This document shows, piece by piece, positions 52,924 through 61,029 of a DNA stretch of 64,000 nt. This stretch comes from Proteobacteria bacterium UBA6156 (GTDB taxonomy: Bacteria; Pseudomonadota; Alphaproteobacteria; UBA2136; UBA6156). Positions within the stretch are counted from its first letter, which is position 1, and each line of letters starts with the position of its first letter. The stretch is taken from the NCBI GenBank assembly GCA_002422365.1, contig DIUO01000031.1:1-64000 (forward strand), given 5' to 3'. Both the position numbers and the translations under genes were made by a program. The notes beneath the pieces were generated by a model. That model saw only the letters and a list, made by a program, of their open reading frames with translations, did no database searches and was not told the origin of the DNA.

Positions 52924-54249
52924 TTATTTGAGGTTATCCAGGCGGGTTTGGAGGGCTGTGGCCCATTGTTCGGCGTCGGGGTTCGGGGTGGTGCGGAGGT
53001 ATTGCTGGGCGAGGGCAAGGGATTGGCGGGCGGCCTCGGGATTGGGGGCAACCAGGAAGCCTTGGGCGCGGGCGAGATGGCTTTCGGCCAGGCGGCCCAT
53101 TTTGCCATAGCAGAGGCCGAGGCCGAGCCAGGGTTCGGCCCACTCGGGCCACATGCGCGTGACGGCCTGGTAGTGGGCGATGGCGTCGGGGAAGCCGTCT
53201 TGGTTGCGCAGAATTTCGGCCAGTTGGTAGCGGAACATGATGTGGTCGGGGAACTCTGTCGCCAGGGCTTTGTAGATGGCGTAGGCGGCGGGGAGGTCTC
53301 CCCTTTGCAGGGCGATTTGGCCGGTGAGCTCGCGGTAGAAGGGGTCGGTGGGGTTTTCTTTCAGGATGGGGGCGAGGTTGCTTTCGGCGAAGTCGAGTTT
53401 GCCCTGCCGCGTGTAGGCGAGGGCGCGGGCGTAGCGGGAGACGGAGTCGAACGCGTTATATTTGCGCAAAACCGCGCCGGGTGAGGCGGTGAGCGCCATG
53501 ACCTTGGCTTGCAGGCGCGGGAAGTTGATGGAGGACTCGGCTTTGGCGAGGCCGGAGGTGAGTTGGGCGGACTCGGACTGGGTGGCGCGGGTGAGGGAGG
53601 AGAGGCGCTCCGGCGGCAGAGGGTGGGTGACCAGCCAGGGGGGCGGGGCGTCGTAGCTGAGTTGGGACTCGGTGCGGAGGGTGGTGAACATATCGACCAT
53701 GCCCTGGGCGGAGAGGCCTGCTTTGTGGAGGGCAGCGATGGCGCGGGAGTCGGCTTCGGCCTCTTGCGTGCGGGTGTGGGAGAGCATGGTTTGGATGGCG
53801 CCCGCCTGGCCGCCGACCATGAGCGCGGTGGCCGCCTGAGGCGCGCCCGCCGCCGCTGCGCCGATGCCCAGGGCAGCGCCTGCGAGGGCGCCGAGCATGG
53901 CTTGTTTGGCGTGGACCTCTTGCTGCAAAAGGTGGTTGGAGGCGATGTGCGCGAGTTCGTGCGCGATAACACCCTGCAAGGCGGCAGCGTTTTTGGCCTT
54001 TTGCACCAGGCCGCTGTGGATGAAGATGATGTTTTCGGATGTGACGAAGGCGTTGATGGCGGGGTCGTTCACCAGCACATAGTGCACGCGGGTTTGGGGC
54101 GTGAGTGAGGCGCGGAGGGGGGCGGCGAGGGTTTGGGCGGCTTGGGCGAATTCTTCATCGAGCACCAGTTGCTGCGCGTGGGGCGCCAGAACTGGTGCTG
54201 CTGCCCACATGCAGGCGGCCAGCAGAAGTAAACGATGCTTGGCCAACAT
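52924..54249 (-). CDS. Periplasmic M48 metalloprotease with TPR domain (BepA-like)
   Basis: 441 residues. Signal peptide MLAKHRLLLLAACMWAAAPV, zinc motif VIAHELAHIASNHL (HExxH), the third ligand in EAEADSRAI, and a C-terminal TPR-like region (about 280-440). BepA-type proteases degrade or assist misassembled outer-membrane proteins. Begins 17 nt after the tryptophan-rich gene. Confidence 0.88.
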   Translation of the reverse strand: MLAKHRLLLLAACMWAAAPVLAPHAQQLVLDEEFAQAAQTLAAPLRASLTPQTRVHYVLVNDPAINAFVTSENIIFIHSGLVQKAKNAAALQGVIAHELAHIASNHLLQQEVHAKQAMLGALAGAALGIGAAAAGAPQAATALMVGGQAGAIQTMLSHTRTQEAEADSRAIAALHKAGLSAQGMVDMFTTLRTESQLSYDAPPPWLVTHPLPPERLSSLTRATQSESAQLTSGLAKAESSINFPRLQAKVMALTASPGAVLRKYNAFDSVSRYARALAYTRQGKLDFAESNLAPILKENPTDPFYRELTGQIALQRGDLPAAYAIYKALATEFPDHIMFRYQLAEILRNQDGFPDAIAHYQAVTRMWPEWAEPWLGLGLCYGKMGRLAESHLARAQGFLVAPNPEAARQSLALAQQYLRTTPNPDAEQWATALQTRLDNLK

Positions 54250-54266
54250 GCCGGATTGCCCCCGCA

Positions 54267-55148
54267 CTAGCGCGGCGCGCGGCGGCGCTGGCTGGAGGCG
54301 CGGCGAGCGACCACCGAACGGCGGGCGGCCGCTGCGGCAGAGCTGACGGTGCTGCCGGTGGCGGAGCGCATGACCGAGTTGGCCGTGCTGCTGATGATAG
54401 GTGTAACCGAGGTGCTGCTGGCTGCCGCCTGAGAGGTGGTGTGGGGTGCGGTGAGAGGCGCGGCGTTGGCGGTGGCCGGTGGTGTGGCGCTTGCTGTGGC
54501 GGGTGTGCCGGTGAACAGGGTTTGTTGGCTGCTGGCCGGGGTGGTTTTGGCCACAGGGGCCGCAGTGGGAGCCACTGTGGCAGGGGCCTGGGCCGCAGGT
54601 GCCGGGGTAGGCTGCACTGGAGCAGTTTTTTGTGCCGGGGTAGCCTGGGCCATGGTTTGGCCGTTGGTAACGCACTGTTGCCACATGGCCGCCAGTGCCG
54701 TGGGCGAAGGCATGGGCAACTGGCGCTGCCACTGCTGCCACAAATGCCCGCGCTGGGCCTGTGTGACGGTGTTAAGCGACAGCATGTTGTTGAGAATGGT
54801 GGAGTTGTAGCGTGAGACACATTCGACCCACTGAGGGTAGGTGGTGCACTGGAAAAGCTGAAGCATATACTGGGGTTGTTGCTGCCAGAACTGCGCAAAA
54901 CTGCGGGCGCGGGCCGACTGGATGCCAGCGACTGTTTGCCAGTAGGCGGCGGGGGAGGCCCAGGCGGACTCGGTTGTGTGTTGCCACTGCTGGAGGGCGG
55001 TGTTCCAGTGATTTTGGCACTGGGATTGCCATAGGGCCTGCCAGTTTTGGGCGCAGGATTGAAGGGTGGATTGTGCACTTTGCTGCGTGCTGGATTGGCC
55101 GAGGGCGAGGAGCCAGGAGTCTTGGATCCATTTGCTGGACGGGTACAT
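54267..55148 (-). CDS. Tryptophan/glutamine-rich protein with basic tail
   Basis: 293 residues behind AGAAGG. The first 165 residues contain about 13 Trp and many Gln at roughly regular spacing (CAQNWQALWQSQCQNHWNTA, HLWQQWQRQ), then an Ala/Pro/Thr-rich region, ending in RRSVVARRASSQRRRAPR. The layout (amphipathic part, Ala/Pro linker, basic tail) recalls polyhydroxyalkanoate-granule proteins such as PhaF, but I see no phasin signature. Operonic with the M48 protease. Confidence 0.7.
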   Translation of the reverse strand: MYPSSKWIQDSWLLALGQSSTQQSAQSTLQSCAQNWQALWQSQCQNHWNTALQQWQHTTESAWASPAAYWQTVAGIQSARARSFAQFWQQQPQYMLQLFQCTTYPQWVECVSRYNSTILNNMLSLNTVTQAQRGHLWQQWQRQLPMPSPTALAAMWQQCVTNGQTMAQATPAQKTAPVQPTPAPAAQAPATVAPTAAPVAKTTPASSQQTLFTGTPATASATPPATANAAPLTAPHTTSQAAASSTSVTPIISSTANSVMRSATGSTVSSAAAAARRSVVARRASSQRRRAPR

Positions 55149-55339
55149 GGGTGCAACCTTCTGTTGTTGTTTTTAGAGTACGACAGGTGATGGTGCGGTG
55201 CAAGATAATGCTGGAATTTTAGCTGCGGGTTTGTGCAGGAAGATTGGTAAAAATTATATTTGTAATTGTATTATAATAAGTATACAATTAGGCCAGCCTC
55301 GTAAGGAGGAACATCTTCAGTCCGTTTAGGAGATAAACG

Positions 55340-56176
55340 ATGCAAATATCAAACGTGGTGCCCGGATCGGCCTGGAATGCATTGAATAATACTAACTATA
55401 ATCTCTTGCATAAGGTTGTAAAAGCATTTGGTGAAAATCCTTACCATGATACTTTTATGAATAATAAGCGGATGCATGTTTTTTGCCTTGCAGCAGAAAA
55501 GGGTAATTTGCGCGCCCTTTCGATCTTTCTTACGGAAGGGAAGTGGAATCCCAACGCTTTGTATGGCGATGTGTTTCCCCTGCATATGGCTGCATTCGGC
55601 GGGCAGACCAAGGCGGTTGAATTACTCGTTCAATTCGGTGCTGATATTCACATTCGGACTGCCAAAGGACGCAATGCTGTTTTTGCGGCGTCGATTGGTG
55701 GTGCTGCAGATACGCTGCGTGCGATCGTAGCTCTAGGTGGTGACATAAACACAAAGGATGCTGACGGAGGTTCGGCTTTGCTGGGAGCTGCCGCAATGGG
55801 GCATACTGAGGCTTTCCGAGTTATTGCGGAACTAGGTGGTGATATTAATGCGCGTACATTTAAATCCGGTATCTCGGCACTGTTTTTGGCTGCATTTGAT
55901 GGTCACCTTGAGACCTTAAAAGCAGCTATTGAATTAGGGGGGGACATTAACTGCAAGGTTAATGATGGTAGAACGCCGGTATTGGCTGCACTCATTCAGG
56001 GGCACTTCGAATGCGTGTACTGGCTACTTGAGCAAGGTGCTGAAACGCATCATCGTACCGTTAAAGGTAACGACTTAAGAAAACTAGCTAATTTCCTCCG
56101 AGCCCGAGAATCTAATGATATGAGGATTCGATCTTACAGTCGAGTAATCGACTTATTAGATACGTTGGGTTCTTGA
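55340..56176 (+). CDS. Ankyrin-repeat protein, AT-rich
   Basis: 278 residues. At least five ankyrin repeats between about 45 and 245 (NALYGDVFPLHMAAFGGQTK, AVFAASIGGAADTLRAIVAL, TPVLAALIQGHFECVYWLLE). No signal peptide. Such proteins mediate protein contacts and are sometimes effectors in host-associated bacteria. Lower GC and different codons than neighbours suggest transfer. ATG 55340 follows TAGGAGATAAACG; promoter TTGTAA, 15 bp, TATACA around 55260-55286. Confidence 0.85.
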   Translation: MQISNVVPGSAWNALNNTNYNLLHKVVKAFGENPYHDTFMNNKRMHVFCLAAEKGNLRALSIFLTEGKWNPNALYGDVFPLHMAAFGGQTKAVELLVQFGADIHIRTAKGRNAVFAASIGGAADTLRAIVALGGDINTKDADGGSALLGAAAMGHTEAFRVIAELGGDINARTFKSGISALFLAAFDGHLETLKAAIELGGDINCKVNDGRTPVLAALIQGHFECVYWLLEQGAETHHRTVKGNDLRKLANFLRARESNDMRIRSYSRVIDLLDTLGS

Positions 56177-56182
56177 CGAGTG

Positions 56183-56217
56183 GGCGGCAGAAGTAAAACC
56201 TCTGCCGCCGTTTTTTT
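56183..56217 (+). terminator. Terminator after the ankyrin gene
   Basis: GGCGGCAGA (56183-56191) pairs with TCTGCCGCC (56201-56209), then G and seven T. Confidence 0.88.
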
Positions 56218-56222
56218 GCTGT

Positions 56223-58931
56223 CTAGCGGCCGATGAGGCGGGAGATGATGCCTTTTTCTTTGGTAGGCTCTTGGGCCTCTTTGGGTTTGGTGCGTTGGGT
56301 GGCGGCGGAGTCGGCGCTCACTTTGGCGACGGCCAGGGGGGCGTCGGCGCGGTCGGTGTCGGCCTGTTTACGGATTTCTACCTTTTTGCGCGGGGCGGCC
56401 TTGATGGCAGGGGTGTCGTCGTTTTCCACGCTCACTTTTTGCACGGCCAAGGGTTGGTCTTCGGCCGGTTTGGCGGAAGGTTTGGCCTCTTTTTTGGTTT
56501 CCAGTTTGGCTTCCGGTTTGGCTTCGGGCTTCTTCTCGGGCTTATCGCTCCGGGGTTTGGCTTTGGGGGCCTGGGCGGGCGCTTCGGCTGTTACATCGGC
56601 GCTTGGAGTTGAGTCTCCGAGGCGTTGCGGGCGGCGTTGGGCGGAGCCGGATTTGTCCGGGCCACGGCTGGGTTTGTCGGCCCGTTTGCCGTTGCGGCCC
56701 TGAGAGCGACCTTCGGAGCGGCCTTCGGCGCGGGATTCTGTCCGGTCGTCGGCGCGGGGTTCGGTTTTTTCCGGTTTGTCGGATTTTTCGGTGGCTTCCC
56801 GGCGTGGTTGTTCGGGGCGTTCGTCGCGCTCACGCGGGGGGCGAGGGGTGCGTTGGCGGAGTTCCGGCGGGAGCTCGGGTTGCTCGCGCAGGACGACATC
56901 GATGGTGCGCGAGGTTTCGGTGCCGTCGGCCTTGAAGCTGACCAGTTCGATGCTGTGGTCGGGCGCGTGGAGGGCGTCGTCGGCGCGGAAGTGGAGCTGG
57001 TATTTGTAGCGTTCTTCCAAACTGCGGATGACGTCTCTCTTATGATTGAGCAGCCAGAGCACCAGCGGCGTGCTGGAGCTGACGATGACGCGGTCGGCAT
57101 CGCGGACGTCGTCTTCTTCTAATTTGCGCAGCACCATGAGGGCGGCGGTGGCGGGGCTGTGCACCAGGCCGCTGCCGAGGCAGTGCGGGCAGGCGATGAA
57201 GTGGGATTCTCCGAAGCTGGGGCGCAGGCGCTGGCGGGAGATTTCCATGAGGCCGAAGTCGGAAATGTTGCCGGTTTGGATGCGCGCGCGGTCTCTCCGC
57301 AGCGCCTTGCGCATGGCATTTTCGACTTTGCGGTTGTTGCGGTGGTCTTCCATGTCGATGAAGTCGACCACGATCAGCCCGGCGAGGTCTCGGAGGCGGA
57401 TTTGGCGGGCGAGTTCGTCGCAGGCTTCGAGGTTGGTTTTTAGCGCGGTTTCTTCGATGTTGCGCTCTTGCGTGGCGCGGCCGCTGTTGATGTCGACGGA
57501 GACGAGAGCCTCGGTGGGGTTGATGACCAGGTAGCCGCCGCTGGGCAGGGTGACGCGGGTGTGGTGCAGCATGTTGAGTTTTTGCTCGACACGGGCCTGG
57601 GCGAAGATGGGGGTTTCGTCTTTGTGTTGTTTGATCATGCTGACGGTGTCGGGCATGAAGTTTTTGGCGAAGTCCTTCGCGACCTTATAGGCGCGTTGGC
57701 CGGAGATGACGATTTCGTCGATGTCGTCGGAGGTCATGTCGCGCAGGGCGCGGATGATGACGGAGCCATCTTCGTGGACGCATTGGATGTCGTCGTGGGC
57801 GTCGAACTCCTTAATAATATGGTTCCAGAGGTTGGTGAGGTTTTCGTAGTCGTGCTTGATTTGCGGGATGGGCTGGCCGACACCGGCGGTGCGGATGATG
57901 AGGCCCATGGTGGCGGGCACGGCGAGCTCGGCGTAGGCATCGCGCAGTTGGCGGCGCTCGGCGGGGTCGGTTATTTTACGGCTGATGCCGCCTGCGTAAG
58001 GCGTGTTGGGCATGAGCACGGTGTAGCGGCCGGGCAGGCTGAAGTAGGTGGTGAGGGCGGCGCCTTTGGAGCCGCGTTCTTCCTTCACGACCTGTACCAG
58101 GATTTTCTGGCCTTCTTTGAGGACATCTTGAATGCGGTAGCGGCGGTGGATGGGGGGTTGGCTTTTGGTGCGGGGGCTTTCGGCGCGGGTGTCGGCACGG
58201 GTATCCGACTGGATGTCGTCGTCGGTGAGTGGCCCGGCAAGTTCCGGCAGGGGGGCTTCGGCGCGGGCTTCGGGGCGGACGGGGCGGCCACGGCTTTCCA
58301 TGCGCGTGGGGGCGCGGCGCGGTTGGCGCGTTTGAGGGCGGCGGCGGGTGCGGCCTTCTTTGGCCGGTTGGGCGCCGGATTCGGCGGCGTCGGCCATGGC
58401 GGCGGCTTTGGCAGCTGCGGCGGCGTCGGCAATTTCGTCGGGCGTTAGGGCTTCGTGCTCGTTACCGGCTTCGGGCTTGGTGGGGGCGCTTTCGGCGTAG
58501 GCGACGGCTTCGGCGAAGGCTTCGGCGGTCTCGGAGGGAGCTTCGGGGGCGGCGTAGGTTGCCGAGGCCCTAGAGCTACGGGTTGAGGGGCGCGGGGCGG
58601 GGGTTTCGGCGTCGTCGTCGAAGTCGGCTCCGCGACGGCGGGCGGCGGCTTCGGCGACTTCTTTCAGCAGTTCGGCTTTTTCTGCCGGTTTGACCGCGAA
58701 GAATTGGGGGTGGACTTCTCCGAACGCCAAAAAGCCGTTGCGGTTGCCGCCGTAGGTGATGAAGGCGGCCTGGAGCGAGGGTTCGACCCGCGAGACATGG
58801 CCAATGTAAATGTTGCCTTTAAGCTGCTGCTTGCCTTGGGTTTCGATTTCGAAGTCGTCGATTTTGTTGCCGTCGAGGATGACGATGCGGGTTTCTTCGG
58901 TGTGTGCTGCATCTATGAGCATGCGTTTCAT
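56223..58931 (-). CDS. rne: Ribonuclease E
   Basis: 902 residues. The S1 domain begins at GNIYIGHVSRVEPSLQAAFI and is split by a roughly 150-residue charged Ala/Glu/Arg insertion before YRIQDVLKEGQKILVQVVKE, typical of alphaproteobacterial RNase E. DLAGLIVVDFIDMEDHRNNR carries catalytic Asp residues and ACPHCLGSG the zinc-link. The C-terminal 250 residues are disordered and charged (degradosome scaffold), ending KEKGIISRLIGR. Central to mRNA decay and rRNA/tRNA processing. ATG 58931 behind AAGGGAG. Confidence 0.95.
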   Translation of the reverse strand: MKRMLIDAAHTEETRIVILDGNKIDDFEIETQGKQQLKGNIYIGHVSRVEPSLQAAFITYGGNRNGFLAFGEVHPQFFAVKPAEKAELLKEVAEAAARRRGADFDDDAETPAPRPSTRSSRASATYAAPEAPSETAEAFAEAVAYAESAPTKPEAGNEHEALTPDEIADAAAAAKAAAMADAAESGAQPAKEGRTRRRPQTRQPRRAPTRMESRGRPVRPEARAEAPLPELAGPLTDDDIQSDTRADTRAESPRTKSQPPIHRRYRIQDVLKEGQKILVQVVKEERGSKGAALTTYFSLPGRYTVLMPNTPYAGGISRKITDPAERRQLRDAYAELAVPATMGLIIRTAGVGQPIPQIKHDYENLTNLWNHIIKEFDAHDDIQCVHEDGSVIIRALRDMTSDDIDEIVISGQRAYKVAKDFAKNFMPDTVSMIKQHKDETPIFAQARVEQKLNMLHHTRVTLPSGGYLVINPTEALVSVDINSGRATQERNIEETALKTNLEACDELARQIRLRDLAGLIVVDFIDMEDHRNNRKVENAMRKALRRDRARIQTGNISDFGLMEISRQRLRPSFGESHFIACPHCLGSGLVHSPATAALMVLRKLEEDDVRDADRVIVSSSTPLVLWLLNHKRDVIRSLEERYKYQLHFRADDALHAPDHSIELVSFKADGTETSRTIDVVLREQPELPPELRQRTPRPPRERDERPEQPRREATEKSDKPEKTEPRADDRTESRAEGRSEGRSQGRNGKRADKPSRGPDKSGSAQRRPQRLGDSTPSADVTAEAPAQAPKAKPRSDKPEKKPEAKPEAKLETKKEAKPSAKPAEDQPLAVQKVSVENDDTPAIKAAPRKKVEIRKQADTDRADAPLAVAKVSADSAATQRTKPKEAQEPTKEKGIISRLIGR

Positions 58932-59224
58932 GGTGGGATACTCCCTTATTAATATGGCGGGAGCACGAGACGCTTGGATATGGCAGGAGGGGCCTAGGAG
59001 GCCCGGCGTGAATTACTTTGTGATGTTAATTCTTGCATATCAAAACTTTGTTGGCTTTTGTTAAAGCTGTATCGTGCGGCGGCGCCGGTTGTTGGTGGTG
59101 CCCTGGGCGGCCAGCCGGACTAACAGTGCGGCGGCGGCTTGCGGCGGAAACTTGGGTCTTGGTTTTGTCGGCCCTGTAAAGGCAGCGACATTTGTAACTT
59201 AGGATATTTGCGCCACGGGGGCAA
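58932..59224 (-). promoter_or_regulatory. rne promoter and long 5' leader
   Basis: On the minus strand TTGCCC (59224-59219), 17 bp, TAAGTT (59201-59196) predicts a start near 59189, giving a leader of about 258 nt. The leader contains GC-rich self-complementary segments (for example GGCCTAGGAGGCC near 58992-59005). RNase E in other bacteria controls its own mRNA through a long leader. An ORF can be read here but looks like noise. Confidence 0.55.
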
Positions 59225-59290
59225 GCTGCATTATGCCCCAAGGCTGTTTTGGGTGTTTTGATTTTGGGCAGGCCTTGCTAGGGTGGAATA

Positions 59291-60223
59291 ATGAATACTG
59301 TTGCCATTGACCTGGGCCTGACTGTTGCGCGTCGCGTGGCCGCCATGCTGCCCACGCTGCTGCTGGTGGTGGGGCTGGTGTTTATGTTGATCCATTTAGT
59401 GCCCGGCGACCCGGTGGCGGCGCTGCTGGGCGACCGGGCGAGCCCGGCGGATTATATGGCACTGCGCGAGGCGCTGGGGCTGAACCAGCCGCTGTGGTGG
59501 CAATTTTGGAACTTTGTGACCGGGGTGCTGCGCGGTGACTGGGGCACCAGCCTGATTAGCCAGCGCCCCGTGCTGGGCACGATTATGGAGCGCCTGCCCG
59601 CCACCGGTGTGCTGGCGGCGGGTGCCATGGTGGTGGCGCTGGCGATTGGCGGGGCAGGGGGCTTTGCCATGGCCTTTGGCCGCAAGGCGGTGCGGCGTGG
59701 GGTGGATGGAGTGACGCTGGCGGTGATGGCGTCTCCGAGCTTTGTAATTGGGCCGCTGCTGATTGTGGGTGTGGCGGTAGGGTTGGGATGGTTGCCGGTG
59801 AGCGGCATGGATGGGTGGCAGAGCTTGGTTTTGCCAGCACTCACGCTGGGAGTAGGGCTGGGGGCGGTGATGGCGCGTATGTTGGCCGAAAGCCTGAAAG
59901 AAGAAATGCATAAAGATTATGTGCGCACCGCCCATGCCAAAGGCAGCCACGTGGGCCGTGTGCGATGGCATGTGCTGCGCAATGCGCTGCTGCCGACGGT
60001 GCAGATTATCTTTTTACAGATGGGCATGCTGCTGACCGGGGCGGTGCTAACTGAGGCCGTTTTTGGGTGGCCCGGGCTGGGGCATTTGCTGGTGGAGGCG
60101 TTGCACCAGCGCGATTACCCGGTGATACAGGGGTGTTTGTTGTTGATATCGGTAGTGTATATGCTGAGCGTGTTGCTGGCCGACGTGCTGAGCGCGCTGC
60201 TTGACCCCCGGGTGCGCCGATGA
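59291..60223 (+). CDS. Peptide-type ABC transporter permease (DppB/OppB family)
   Basis: 310 residues, six membrane helices. LVPGDPVAALLGDRASPADY after helix 1 and the cytoplasmic EAA loop RTAHAKGSHVGRVRWHVLRN identify the DppB/OppB family. The upstream TTGATT, 15 bp, TAGGGT (59279-59284), 6 nt, ATG suggests a leaderless start. No solute-binding protein or ATPase gene is adjacent. Confidence 0.88.
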   Translation: MNTVAIDLGLTVARRVAAMLPTLLLVVGLVFMLIHLVPGDPVAALLGDRASPADYMALREALGLNQPLWWQFWNFVTGVLRGDWGTSLISQRPVLGTIMERLPATGVLAAGAMVVALAIGGAGGFAMAFGRKAVRRGVDGVTLAVMASPSFVIGPLLIVGVAVGLGWLPVSGMDGWQSLVLPALTLGVGLGAVMARMLAESLKEEMHKDYVRTAHAKGSHVGRVRWHVLRNALLPTVQIIFLQMGMLLTGAVLTEAVFGWPGLGHLLVEALHQRDYPVIQGCLLLISVVYMLSVLLADVLSALLDPRVRR

Positions 60224-61029
60224 GTGCGACGCGGTGGGCGGCTTTGCTGGTGGCTGGGCTGGGGGGGATACAAGTGGCGGCATTGTTAGGTGCGCCCGGG
60301 CCGCTGGAAATGGACATTACACGCATGTATGAGCCCGCCAGCTGGGCCCACGTGCTGGGCACCGACGACCTGGGCCGCGATGTGCTGGCGAGGCTGGCGG
60401 AAGGCATGCGCACCAGCATAACCGTGGCGCTGGCGGTGTTGATGATTACTGCCGGGATTGGTGTTCCGCTGGGTTTTGCCGCCGGGTGGTTTGGCGGGTG
60501 GGTGGATGTGGTGGTGGGGAAGATGACGGAGGTGGTGTTGAGTTTTCCGGGACTGTTATTGGCGTTGGCATTGGCCGCGCTGGTGGGGCCGGGGCTTGGC
60601 AACGTGATTGTGGCGCTGGGGCTGCTGGGGTGGGTGGGGTTTTGCCGCTTGGCGCGCGTGGAAGTGATGAAGCTGCGGCACACGCCGTTTGTGCAGGCGG
60701 CGCAGCTGGGAGGTGCAGCGACACCGCGCATTTGGCTGCGGCACATTGTGCCCAACTGCACCGGGCCATTGCTGGTGGAAGCGTTGCTGGTGGTGGCGGG
60801 GACAATGGTGGCGGAAGCCGGCCTGAGCTTTTTAGGCTTGGGCATACCCGCGCCGCTGCCCAGCCTGGGCGGTATGCTGAGAGATGGCATGCGCGATGTG
60901 CTGGTGGCGCCGCTGTTGGTGGTGTATCCGGCGGTGGTGCTGATAAGCCTCAGTGTAGGGGCGAATATGCTGGCGCAAGCCTTACGGGCAAGGGTGATAC
61001 GTGTTAGGGGTGCGGGCCATGAGGAGTGA
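60220..61029 (+). CDS. Peptide-type ABC transporter permease (DppC/OppC family)
   Basis: 269 residues. HVLGTDDLGRDVLARLAEGM and the EAA-loop region AAQLGGAATPRIWLRHIVPN are DppC signatures. Overlaps the previous gene by ATGA, so the two permeases are coupled and presumably form one channel. The amidase gene overlaps its end by 11 nt. Confidence 0.88.
   Translation: MSATRWAALLVAGLGGIQVAALLGAPGPLEMDITRMYEPASWAHVLGTDDLGRDVLARLAEGMRTSITVALAVLMITAGIGVPLGFAAGWFGGWVDVVVGKMTEVVLSFPGLLLALALAALVGPGLGNVIVALGLLGWVGFCRLARVEVMKLRHTPFVQAAQLGGAATPRIWLRHIVPNCTGPLLVEALLVVAGTMVAEAGLSFLGLGIPAPLPSLGGMLRDGMRDVLVAPLLVVYPAVVLISLSVGANMLAQALRARVIRVRGAGHEE

Noticed and set aside
59026..59241. 71-codon minus-strand frame in the rne leader
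   Set aside because: Begins upstream of the predicted promoter and is Arg/Pro-rich; better explained as non-coding leader.
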